This document shows positions 17,089-25,374 of a DNA stretch of 64,000 bases, piece after piece. A program made the translations under genes and the position numbers. The DNA is taken from assembly GCA_052246295.1 (NCBI GenBank), contig JBQQCO010000009.1, one strand, 5' to 3'. The DNA is from Piscibacillus sp052246295. Lineage in GTDB: Bacteria > Bacillota > Bacilli > Bacillales > Alkalibacillaceae. The notes under the pieces were generated by a model. The model did no database searches. It had not been told where the DNA came from and saw only the letters and a program-made list of their open reading frames with translations. The stretch's first letter is position 1; the number at the start of each line of letters is the position of its first letter.

Positions 17089-18111
17089 ATGATGAACGCC
17101 AAATTATTTGAACCTATAAACATCCAAAACTTACGACTTAAAAACAGAATTGTCATGTCACCTATGTGTATGTATTCTTGCGAAAAGCAAGATGGCAAAG
17201 TGACTCCATTCCATATCTCACATTATGAAAGCCGAGCCGCTGGTCAAGCTGGCTTGATTATTTTAGAAGCGTCAGCTGTACAACCTGAAGGCCGAATCTC
17301 TCCAGAGGATTTAGGCATCTGGTCTGATGAACACGTGGACGGTTTAAAACAAATGAATGAACGAATCCATACATATGGATCCAAAAGTGGTATTCAATTA
17401 GCCCACGCCGGAAGAAAGGCTAATTTAGAAGGCGATATTTATGCGCCAAGTGCTATTCCATTTAATGATCAATTTAAAACACCAAAAGAAATGACGAAGT
17501 CACAAATTGAAGAAATAATCACTGCCTTTAAACAAGCTGCCAAAAGAGCAAAACAGGCTAATTTTGATTTAGTAGAAATACATGCCGCACATGGTTATTT
17601 AATTAACCAGTTTCTATCACCTTTAACTAATAAGCGGACAGATGAATATGGTGGCTCTAAAGAGAATCGTTACCGAATGTTAAAAAATATTATTGAATCT
17701 GTACAAGCAGAATTTGAAGGCCCTATTTTTGTAAGAATCTCAGCTTCTGAATACCATGATGATGGTAATAGCATGTCTGACATGATTTATTTTTCTCAAC
17801 AAATGAAGAATCAGGGTATTGATTTAATTGATTGCAGCTCAGGTGGGGTTGTACCCGTCAAAATTAACACTTACCCTGGTTATCAAGTGAAATTAGCTGA
17901 AACAATAAAACATGAAGCAGAAATACTTACAGGAGCTGTCGGTTTAATTACGACAGGTATTCATGCAGAGGAAATTCTCCAAAACAACCGTGCTGACCTT
18001 ATTTTTGTTGCACGTGCATTTTTAAGAAATCCGTACTGGCCGAAGCAAGTCGCCGATGAGTTAGGTGTTCAACTTGAAGGTCCTAAACAATATAATCGAG
18101 GTTGGCAATAG
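17089..18111 (+). CDS. namA: NADPH dehydrogenase, old yellow enzyme (YqjM)
   Basis: An FMN-dependent ene-reductase of 340 aa that reduces activated C=C bonds and nitro compounds, thought to serve in oxidative stress and detoxification. Typical YqjM features are IVMSPMCMYSCEKQDGKVTP (with the redox-tuning Cys), IQLAHAGRKANLEG, EIHAAHGYLINQFLSP and LIFVARAFLRNPYWP. Synteny (beside rnz) agrees with B. subtilis yqjM. Two start ATGs are adjacent at 17089 and 17092. Confidence 0.93.
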   Translation: MMNAKLFEPINIQNLRLKNRIVMSPMCMYSCEKQDGKVTPFHISHYESRAAGQAGLIILEASAVQPEGRISPEDLGIWSDEHVDGLKQMNERIHTYGSKSGIQLAHAGRKANLEGDIYAPSAIPFNDQFKTPKEMTKSQIEEIITAFKQAAKRAKQANFDLVEIHAAHGYLINQFLSPLTNKRTDEYGGSKENRYRMLKNIIESVQAEFEGPIFVRISASEYHDDGNSMSDMIYFSQQMKNQGIDLIDCSSGGVVPVKINTYPGYQVKLAETIKHEAEILTGAVGLITTGIHAEEILQNNRADLIFVARAFLRNPYWPKQVADELGVQLEGPKQYNRGWQ

Positions 18112-18128
18112 ATTGGAGGGTCGCCATT

Positions 18129-19064
18129 ATGGAGCTAACTTTTTTAGGAACCGGTTCAGGTGTTCCATCTAAAAAAAGAAACGTCTCTTCATTAGCATTA
18201 TCTATGCTACAGGAACGTGATGAGGTATGGTTATTTGATTGTGGAGAAGCAACCCAACATCAAATCCTCCAATCGACAATTAAACCTAGAAAAATATCTA
18301 AAATATTTATTACGCATATGCATGGTGATCATATATACGGATTACCGGGGTTACTTAGTAGTCGATCTTTTCAAGAAGGAACAAGTCCAGTAGAAATATA
18401 TGGACCTCCAAGACTAAAAGAATTTATAGAAATAAGCCTAAACGTTAGTGAAACGAAATTGAGATATGATTTGTATTTTAAATCAGTCGATCAAAATCTA
18501 TTATATGAAGATGGACTTCTAAGTGTCTCAAGTATTCCATTAAAGCACGGCGTAAAATCATACGGTTATATTATAAATGAAAAAGAATCTGTCGGGCCGT
18601 TAATTCCAGAAAAGCTTAGAGAGCTTGACATAAAACCTGGACCAATCTATCAACAAATTAAAAATAATGAAAAGATCAGCTTGCCTGACGGAACAATGAT
18701 TTATAGAGATGATGTAACAGGTGACCCTATACCTGGGAGAAAGATATCAATATTAGGAGACACTCATGCTTCTGATGATGTTATTGAGCATGTCAGAAAT
18801 TCTGATTTACTTGTGCATGAAGCAACATTTACAAATCAAGATCAATCCTTAGCAAAACAGTATTATCATTCTACGAGCCTGGAAGCTGCTCAAATCGCTA
18901 AAGCTGCTAATGTAAATAAGCTGATTTTAAACCATGTTTCATCTCGATATGTAGGGGAAGACTTACAAAGAGAGTTGAAAGAAATTAGAAAAATTTTTCC
19001 TAATACAACATATGCTGAAGATCTTTCATCTTACGTTATCAAAAGGAGGGATCAACATGAGTGA
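18129..19064 (+). CDS. rnz: Ribonuclease Z
   Basis: The tRNA 3'-processing endonuclease (tRNase Z). The 311-aa protein has the metallo-beta-lactamase motif ITHMHGDHIYGLPG, the N-terminal ELTFLGTGSGVPSKKRN, and later ligands in SILGDTHASDD and NHVSSRYVGED. The start at 18129 follows GGAGGG by eight bases; a longer ORF from 18102 overlaps the namA end and has no good site. Its stop overlaps the following aldehyde dehydrogenase start. Confidence 0.95.
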   Translation: MELTFLGTGSGVPSKKRNVSSLALSMLQERDEVWLFDCGEATQHQILQSTIKPRKISKIFITHMHGDHIYGLPGLLSSRSFQEGTSPVEIYGPPRLKEFIEISLNVSETKLRYDLYFKSVDQNLLYEDGLLSVSSIPLKHGVKSYGYIINEKESVGPLIPEKLRELDIKPGPIYQQIKNNEKISLPDGTMIYRDDVTGDPIPGRKISILGDTHASDDVIEHVRNSDLLVHEATFTNQDQSLAKQYYHSTSLEAAQIAKAANVNKLILNHVSSRYVGEDLQRELKEIRKIFPNTTYAEDLSSYVIKRRDQHE

Positions 19065-20427
19065 CATTTCTAACATCGTTCAAAAACAAAAAGATCTATT
19101 TCGCGCGGGAAAAACGATGACATATACTTACCGTATCCATCAGCTTCAAAAATTACAGGAGATGTTAAATCGATACGAACCACGCATATACGAATCATTG
19201 CATAAAGACCTTAACAAGTCATCATATGAAGTTTTAACGACAGAGTTTGGTTTTCTACAACAGGAAATTAATTACACGATTAAATATTTAAGAGAATGGA
19301 TGCAACCTAAAAAGGTTAAAACACCTACATCACACAAAGGTGCCAAAAGTTTAATCTATAAACAACCGTATGGTGTGACGTTGATCATTAGTCCTTGGAA
19401 TTATCCTTTACATCTAGCATTAGCCCCTTTAATTGGCGCTATTGCAGCAGGAAACACAGCAATTATTAAACCATCTGAATTAACGCCATATACGAGTGAT
19501 TTAATTGAAGAAATGATTGAAGATACATTTGAAGAAAAATATATAACTGTCGTTCAAGGTGATGCTGAGATTAGTCAACAGTTATTAGAAGAACCTTTTG
19601 ATTACATCTTCTTTACTGGTAGTGTACCGGTCGGAAAGATTGTTATGGAAAAAGCCAGCAAACAGCTTATACCTGTCACCTTAGAATTAGGTGGTAAAAG
19701 CCCTTGTATCGTTGACCGGGATGCAAAAATTGAATATACTGCAAAGCGAATTGTTTGGGGTAAATTTGTTAATGCAGGGCAAACTTGTGTAGCTCCAGAC
19801 TACTTATTGATTCAAGAATCAATCAAGCAAAAGCTTTTAGATCAAATTAAAATTGAAGTGGAAAAAATGTATGGTGAAAATCCGCTGCAAAGTGGTGAAT
19901 ATACAAAAATCGTAAATGATAAGCACTTCGATCGTATAACAAATTATTTAGATGAGGGCAATATTATTTACGGCGGTGAAACGGACCGTACGAATAGACT
20001 CATAAATCCAACACTAATAGACAACATTGATTGGAACTCGAAAATTATGCAAGATGAAATTTTCGGACCTCTATTGCCTATTATGACATTTAATAAACTC
20101 GACGAAGTATATGACCATGTCGAGCACTCGAGAAATCCATTAGCGCTTTATTATTTTTCAGAGAATGAGAAAAATCAAGAATGGATTGTCAAAAACCTAT
20201 CTTTTGGTGGCGGATGTATTAATGATACAATGATGCACCTAGGTAATAACCAACTTCCTTTTGGTGGGATCGGAACTAGTGGCATAGGTAAATACCATGG
20301 GAAACACAGCTTTGAAACATTCACCCATGAAAAGAGTATTTTAAAACAAACCACTGCTTTTGACTTAGCATTCCGCTACCCTAACTCAAAAATGGGAAGA
20401 AAGATTATCAAAAAACTGTTTAAGTAA
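19057..20427 (+). CDS. Aldehyde dehydrogenase (class 3 type)
   Basis: An NAD(P)-dependent aldehyde dehydrogenase of 456 aa, short like the class 3/fatty aldehyde group (YwdH-like). The catalytic Cys is in NAGQTCVAPDYLL, the general base Glu in VTLELGGKSPCIVD, and the cofactor segment in FFTGSVPVGKIV. The C-terminal hydrophobic FRYPNSKMGRKIIKKLFK may touch the membrane. It starts after AAAAGGAGGG and overlaps rnz by eight bases, so it is translationally coupled. The substrate is unknown. Confidence 0.9.
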   Translation: MSDISNIVQKQKDLFRAGKTMTYTYRIHQLQKLQEMLNRYEPRIYESLHKDLNKSSYEVLTTEFGFLQQEINYTIKYLREWMQPKKVKTPTSHKGAKSLIYKQPYGVTLIISPWNYPLHLALAPLIGAIAAGNTAIIKPSELTPYTSDLIEEMIEDTFEEKYITVVQGDAEISQQLLEEPFDYIFFTGSVPVGKIVMEKASKQLIPVTLELGGKSPCIVDRDAKIEYTAKRIVWGKFVNAGQTCVAPDYLLIQESIKQKLLDQIKIEVEKMYGENPLQSGEYTKIVNDKHFDRITNYLDEGNIIYGGETDRTNRLINPTLIDNIDWNSKIMQDEIFGPLLPIMTFNKLDEVYDHVEHSRNPLALYYFSENEKNQEWIVKNLSFGGGCINDTMMHLGNNQLPFGGIGTSGIGKYHGKHSFETFTHEKSILKQTTAFDLAFRYPNSKMGRKIIKKLFK

Positions 20428-20454
20428 TGATATTATTAAATACATTGATAATAA

Positions 20455-20492
20455 AAGCCGACCATAAGGTCTACTTCACCTTAGGTCGGCTT
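20455..20492. terminator. Bidirectional terminator between aldehyde dehydrogenase and dinB
   Basis: AAGCCGACC (20455-20463) and GGTCGGCTT (20484-20492), extended by TAAGGT/ACCTTA, form a long stem flanked by A-rich and T-rich bases. The genes on either side converge. Confidence 0.85.
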
Positions 20493-20511
20493 CTCTTCTT
20501 GCCAAAAGTTA

Positions 20512-21759
20512 TTAACTTTTTTTATTTACATCTTCTTTAAAATCATTTAAGAAATCTTTCTGAAAGCTTGTGCTTACACTGGGATTTGAATCATTTAACT
20601 TCACAAAAATTTGATTTCCATACTTTTCTTTAATTTGATCCATCGTTTCATACAGTTTTTCTTTCTCTGCATCTTTTTCATAGTTAAATAAATCCAATTG
20701 TTTATACAACTCATCTTTAGGTGTTAAATGCTGTGCTGTTACACCTAATAATCGTATCGGTTCCTCATTCCAGTGTTCTTGGAAAAGATGCTTTGAGATT
20801 TGAGTAATTTCTTCTTTAGTTTCAATAAATTCTTTCAACTGTCGACTTCTTGTGATCGTTTTTCGGTCGTGATATCTAATCATAATTTGAATATTTTCTG
20901 TCACGACATTTTTATACTTCAACCGACTGGCAACTTTTTCAGAAAGTTGGTCAAATACTCGAAAAATACTCGTTAAGTCTGTCACATCATAAGGAAGTGT
21001 TGTTGAATTACCAATACTCTTAAATTCATTAACAGCATCAGGGTCAACGGGTCTATGATCAATTCCATTTGCTCGTTGGTGTAATCGTTCACCGTTAATC
21101 CCTAATAAATTCTTTAAAGTTAAAACATTCGTATTAGCCAAATCTCCTATCGTATGAACTTCGATTCGTTTTAGTTTTTCAGCTGTCTTCTGTCCAACAC
21201 CATACATCTCACCTATTTCAAGTGACCACAATTTTTCTTTAATTTCCCTTTTTCTTAAGACCGTAATTCCTAAAGGTTTTTTCATATCAGAGGCCATTTT
21301 AGCTAAAAACTTATTCGGTGCAATACCGATACTACAAGGTAAATCCAATTCATCTAAGATTCTTTTTTGTAGTTTTTCAGCAAATTGAATAGGGTTTTCA
21401 TCACCAACATAATCCGTTACGTCCATGTACCCTTCATCAATGGATACAGGTTGAACGATTGGGGTGGCTTCAGAAAGAATCGAAAACATATGTTTAGAGG
21501 CCTCGCGGTAACGATCAAAGTTTGGCCTTAAGACAATGAGTTTTGGACAATGGTCAAAAGCTTGCCATAGCGGCATGGTTGTCTTAACTCCTTGTTTTCT
21601 AGCTTCATAACTGCTCGTGACAACAATCCCTCGTCGCTCATCAGGGTTTCCTGCAATAGCTACAGGTTTACCCTTAAGATCAGGATTATATGCCATCTCA
21701 ACGGAGGCATAGAAACTATTCATATCTACATGAAAAATGATTCTCCCTTTTTGTTTCAT
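20512..21759 (-). CDS. dinB: DNA polymerase IV (DinB/YqjH, PolY1)
   Basis: A Y-family translesion polymerase of 415 aa. The catalytic Asp/Glu residues are in IIFHVDMNSFYASVEMAY and VSIDEGYMDVTDY. CSIGIAPNKFLAKMASDMKK and GVGQKTAEKLKRIEVHTIG (helix-hairpin-helix) are nearly those of B. subtilis YqjH. The C-terminal QLDLFNYEK resembles the beta-clamp-binding peptide QLxLF. I start at the ATG at 21757-21759, five bases after AGGTGG. No LexA box is seen upstream, unlike the UvrX-type gene. Confidence 0.94.
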   Translation of the reverse strand: MKQKGRIIFHVDMNSFYASVEMAYNPDLKGKPVAIAGNPDERRGIVVTSSYEARKQGVKTTMPLWQAFDHCPKLIVLRPNFDRYREASKHMFSILSEATPIVQPVSIDEGYMDVTDYVGDENPIQFAEKLQKRILDELDLPCSIGIAPNKFLAKMASDMKKPLGITVLRKREIKEKLWSLEIGEMYGVGQKTAEKLKRIEVHTIGDLANTNVLTLKNLLGINGERLHQRANGIDHRPVDPDAVNEFKSIGNSTTLPYDVTDLTSIFRVFDQLSEKVASRLKYKNVVTENIQIMIRYHDRKTITRSRQLKEFIETKEEITQISKHLFQEHWNEEPIRLLGVTAQHLTPKDELYKQLDLFNYEKDAEKEKLYETMDQIKEKYGNQIFVKLNDSNPSVSTSFQKDFLNDFKEDVNKKS

Positions 21760-21802
21760 CATGACCACCTATTTAATTCATCATTACCTCTAAGTATAAC
21801 AA

Positions 21803-21835
21803 AAGTGCCTGATGTTCTAAAAACACCAAGCACTT
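21803..21835 (-). terminator. Terminator of the PepT-like gene
   Basis: On the minus strand, AAGTGCTTGGTGTT pairs with AACATCAGGCACTT if two G-U wobbles are allowed, followed by TTGTT. Confidence 0.7.
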
Positions 21836-21843
21836 GCAGTAAT

Positions 21844-22977
21844 TTATTCATTTGCCGCTTCTAGCACAATTGACGTAATGAATTCAGATACTTTGATTAA
21901 TTCTCCAACAGGCATTCGCTCATTCGTCGTATGAATGTTTTCATACCCTACACATAAGTTAACGGTTGGAACACCCAAACCGGCAAAAATGTTGGCGTCA
22001 CTCCCTCCACCACTCTTTTCAAGTTCACTGTTACGACCAATACGCAAAGCAGCACCTTTTGCTACTTCAACAACTTGATCTCCATCTTGATGACGATAGC
22101 CTGGGTACATGATTTGAACTTCTACATCAAATGATCCGCCTAGTTCTTTCTCAGCATCTTCACAGGCTTTCTTCATTTTATCTAGTTGTTTATCTAGTTT
22201 TTCAGGGTCCAGTGAACGCGCTTCAGCAAGAATAAACGCTTCATCACTTACAATATTAGTTGCCTTACCACCTTCAAATCGACCAATATTCGCTGTTGTA
22301 TCATCATCAATGCGACCTAAAGGCATTTTGGCAATGGCCTTAGCAGCTAATGTAATAGCTGAAATTCCCTCTTCAGGTGCAACTCCAGCATGAGCTGTCT
22401 TGCCACGTGCCGTAATTCTTAACTTGGCCTGAGTCGGAGCTGCCACAATAATATTTCCAACAGTTCCATTACTGTCAATCGCATACCCATATTTGGCTTT
22501 CAATAAGTTCGAATCAAACGCCTTTGCGCCTACTAACCCTGATTCTTCACCTACTGTTATAACAAATTGGATGTCACCATGAGAAGCATTTGTTTCTTTA
22601 AGTGTTTTAATGGCTTCCAACATAGCAGCAATACCAGCTTTATCATCAGCACCTAGAATCGTAGTACCATCAGAAACAATATAATCACCCTCGATTGAAG
22701 GTTGGATACCATTCCCTGGAACAACTGTATCCATATGAGAAGTGAAATAAATTGGCTCAACACCATCTTTATTTCCTTTTAAAGTGAAGACAAGATTATT
22801 TGCACCATGTCCTGTCTTCTCTTTGGCGTTGTCTTCTTCCACTTCTAGGCCTAAAGCTGTGAATTTTTCTTTTAAAACTTCAGCAATTTTCTCTTCGTGC
22901 TTTGTTTCAGAATCTACTTGTACTAATTCCATAAATTCTTCAATTAGTCGGTCGTTATTAACTTTAATTTCTGTCAT
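21844..22977 (-). CDS. M20 tripeptidase, PepT-like (YqjE)
   Basis: A zinc aminopeptidase of the peptidase T/M20 family with 377 aa. Metal and catalytic residues lie in YFTSHMDTVVPGNG, TILGADDKAGIAAMLEA, ITVGEESGLVGAKAFD and AYAIDSNGT-like GYAIDSNGTV. The dimerisation insert RGKTAHAGVAPEEG is present. The start (22975-22977) is six bases after GGAGGTG. It is the last gene downstream of the methylmalonyl-CoA cluster, as yqjE follows yqjD and yqjC in B. subtilis. Confidence 0.88.
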   Translation of the reverse strand: MTEIKVNNDRLIEEFMELVQVDSETKHEEKIAEVLKEKFTALGLEVEEDNAKEKTGHGANNLVFTLKGNKDGVEPIYFTSHMDTVVPGNGIQPSIEGDYIVSDGTTILGADDKAGIAAMLEAIKTLKETNASHGDIQFVITVGEESGLVGAKAFDSNLLKAKYGYAIDSNGTVGNIIVAAPTQAKLRITARGKTAHAGVAPEEGISAITLAAKAIAKMPLGRIDDDTTANIGRFEGGKATNIVSDEAFILAEARSLDPEKLDKQLDKMKKACEDAEKELGGSFDVEVQIMYPGYRHQDGDQVVEVAKGAALRIGRNSELEKSGGGSDANIFAGLGVPTVNLCVGYENIHTTNERMPVGELIKVSEFITSIVLEAANE

Positions 22978-22996
22978 GTTGAGCACCTCCAGTGAT

Positions 22997-24544
22997 TTAT
23001 AAAGGAATATTACCGTGTTTCTTATTAGGTCGTTCTTCTTTTTTGTTTCTTAACATTTCTAAGGCTTGTGATAATTTAATACGAGTATCCCTTGGATCGA
23101 TGACATCATCTACCATTCCAAGACCAGCTGCTACGTATGGGTTAGCAAATTTCTCACGATATTCATTAATTTTATTTTGACGTGTTTCTTCTGGTTGGTC
23201 ACTTTCGTTAATTTCTTTTGCAAAAATAATATTCGCCGCACCCTCTGGTCCCATAACAGCAATCTCAGCATTAGGCCATGCGAACACCAAATCTGCTCCA
23301 ATGGATTTACTGTTGAGCGCTACATAGGCACCACCATATGCTTTACGTGTGATGACTGTAATTTTAGGGACGGTTGCTTCTGAGTACGCATATAAAATTT
23401 TGGCTCCGTGACGAATAATGCCACCATGCTCTTGCTTAACCCCTGGGAAGAATCCAGTTACATCTTCAAACGTAATTAGCGGAATATTAAATGAATCACA
23501 GAAGCGAATAAAACGAGATGCTTTATCACTTGAGTCGATGTCCAATCCACCCGCTAAAAACTTCGGTTGGTTACATACAAGCCCAACTGTTTCTCCTTTG
23601 ATTCTCGCAAACCCTACGACAACGTTTTTAGCAAAATCGGGGTGTATTTCAAAGAATGAATCTTGATCTACTACCTCATTGATGATGGTTCTAACATCAT
23701 ATGGGCGAATAGAATCGAATGGAATAAGGTCCGTCAACTCATCTCTAAAGTCTTGTTGTTCAGGAACGGTAGCTTTCGGCGTCTTCTCATCATGATTCTG
23801 TGGTAAGTATTGGACAAGTTGTTTGACCTGATCAAGCGCTTCTTCTTCCGTCTTAGCCTTTAGATGTGCATTACCACTTTTACTATTATGTACGTCTGCA
23901 CCACCTAAGTCTTCAGATGAAATTTTTTCGCCAGTAACCGTTTCAATTACCTTAGGACCCGTTATAAACATTTGAGACGTTTTCTCGACCATTATAACAA
24001 AATCTGTGATTGCAGGAGAATAAACTGCTCCACCTGCACATGGACCCATAATAACAGAGATTTGTGGGATAACACCAGAATAAATAGAGTTACGATAGAA
24101 CACATGGCCGTAACCATCTAAAGATGCTACACCTTCTTGAATTCTTGCGCCACCAGAATCATTTAGTCCGATAAAAGGTGTTCCGTTTTTGGCAGCTAAG
24201 TCCATCACTGCAGCAATTTTTTTACCGTGCATTTCACCAAGTGCTCCGCCATATACAGTGAAGTCTTGAGCAAACAAATAAATGGGACGTCCTTCAATCG
24301 TACCGTACCCTGTTACAACACCTTCTCCGGGTACTTCCTTCCCATTCATGCCAAAGTCTGTCACGCGGTGCTCGATAAAAGGGTTTAACTCTACAAATGA
24401 ACCTTCATCGAGCAAATAATCAATACGCTCACGTGCCGTCATTTTTCCCTTGTCGCGCTGCTTTTGAATCTTTTCATCTCCGCCACCAAGTTCGACTTTA
24501 CGGCGTTTATCATAAAGTTCGTTTATTTTATCGTATATATCCAT
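22997..24544 (-). CDS. Acyl-CoA carboxylase beta subunit / methylmalonyl-CoA decarboxylase alpha (YqjD)
   Basis: A carboxyltransferase of the PccB/MmdA family, 515 aa, that moves CO2 between biotin and propionyl-CoA or methylmalonyl-CoA. Two crotonase-like halves are visible with GAIGEMHGKKI-like GALGEMHGKKIAAVMDLA, LNDSGGARIQEGVASLDGYG, MGPCAGGAVYSPAITDF and AYGGAYVALNSKSIGAD. No biotin carboxylase or biotin carrier lies beside it, so its partner must be encoded elsewhere (AccC/AccB at 58785-60673 is one possibility). The ATG follows GGAGG and the mutase genes lie upstream in the same operon. Confidence 0.9.
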   Translation of the reverse strand: MDIYDKINELYDKRRKVELGGGDEKIQKQRDKGKMTARERIDYLLDEGSFVELNPFIEHRVTDFGMNGKEVPGEGVVTGYGTIEGRPIYLFAQDFTVYGGALGEMHGKKIAAVMDLAAKNGTPFIGLNDSGGARIQEGVASLDGYGHVFYRNSIYSGVIPQISVIMGPCAGGAVYSPAITDFVIMVEKTSQMFITGPKVIETVTGEKISSEDLGGADVHNSKSGNAHLKAKTEEEALDQVKQLVQYLPQNHDEKTPKATVPEQQDFRDELTDLIPFDSIRPYDVRTIINEVVDQDSFFEIHPDFAKNVVVGFARIKGETVGLVCNQPKFLAGGLDIDSSDKASRFIRFCDSFNIPLITFEDVTGFFPGVKQEHGGIIRHGAKILYAYSEATVPKITVITRKAYGGAYVALNSKSIGADLVFAWPNAEIAVMGPEGAANIIFAKEINESDQPEETRQNKINEYREKFANPYVAAGLGMVDDVIDPRDTRIKLSQALEMLRNKKEERPNKKHGNIPL

Positions 24545-24546
24545 CA

Positions 24547-24954
24547 CTAATCCTCCAGACTCTTCTCACAAAGTTCAAATAATACTCCGTTTGCTGCTTT
24601 TGGGTGAAGAAACGCCACTTGAGTTTGATGAGCGCCTTCTTTAGGTTCATCATTAATAAGAGGGACACCATTCTCTTTCAAGTTTTCTAATCGGCGCTCA
24701 ATATCATCAACATCCAAAGCAATATGATGAATGCCTTCACCCTTCTTTGCAATAAATTTAGCAATAGGTGATTGATCATTTAACGGTTCCAAAAGTTCAA
24801 TCGCACTTTCTCCAATTTTGAAGAAGGCAACTCTAACATTCTCTGATGTCACCTCTTCAGTTCCTTGAAAGGTCAAACCTAACTGATCACGGTAAAATGG
24901 AATCGTCTGCTCTAAGCTTGATACTGCGATTCCGATGTGAGCGATTTTTTTCAT
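24547..24954 (-). CDS. mce: Methylmalonyl-CoA epimerase
   Basis: Interconverts the (R) and (S) forms of methylmalonyl-CoA. The 135-aa protein is a glyoxalase/VOC-fold enzyme with paired metal sites: IAHIGIAVSSLEQTIPFY, EGIHHIALDVDDIERRL and VLFELCEK. It overlaps the cobalamin-binding mutase subunit by four bases (24951-24954) and abuts the carboxyltransferase gene, so translation of the three is coupled. Confidence 0.93.
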   Translation of the reverse strand: MKKIAHIGIAVSSLEQTIPFYRDQLGLTFQGTEEVTSENVRVAFFKIGESAIELLEPLNDQSPIAKFIAKKGEGIHHIALDVDDIERRLENLKENGVPLINDEPKEGAHQTQVAFLHPKAANGVLFELCEKSLED

Positions 24955-25355
24955 ACTACTTCACCTCGGACAAGCTCTTTAATATATTTAGCAATGTCAG
25001 TTGTTGGAGTGCCTGATGTGAAGATTTTTTTAACACCTTTCGCCTCTAAAAATGATACATCATCTTCTGGGATGACCCCGCCTCCGATCACGGGGATATC
25101 ATCCGCTCCTCTATTCTTTAATTCCTCAACGACTTTCGGAAACAGTGCTTTATGTCCACCTGACAGTGATGATAAACCAACCACATCTACATCCTCTTGA
25201 ATCGCAGCTTGTGCAATTTGTTGTGCTGATTGTCTTAATCCAGTATAAATAACTTCCATACCGCTATCTCTTAACGCTTGTGCAATGACTAAGGCACCGC
25301 GATCATGTCCGTCCAATCCTGGCTTTGCTATAAGTACTCTAATTTTCTGTTCCAT
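24951..25355 (-). CDS. Methylmalonyl-CoA mutase, cobalamin-binding subunit
   Basis: The B12-binding half of a split methylmalonyl-CoA mutase, 134 aa. The cobalamin motif DGHDRG (the Asp-X-His-X-X-Gly lower-ligand loop) is in AKPGLDGHDRGALVIAQAL, with VDVVGLSSLSGGH and the GGG loop VIGGGVIPEDD. The start at 25353-25355 follows GGAGGGGAAGAC. The catalytic subunit is directly upstream. In many bacteria both domains are in one chain, so this is the split, archaeal-like arrangement. Confidence 0.93.
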   Translation of the reverse strand: MEQKIRVLIAKPGLDGHDRGALVIAQALRDSGMEVIYTGLRQSAQQIAQAAIQEDVDVVGLSSLSGGHKALFPKVVEELKNRGADDIPVIGGGVIPEDDVSFLEAKGVKKIFTSGTPTTDIAKYIKELVRGEVV

Positions 25356-25374
25356 GTCTTCCCCTCCATTATCC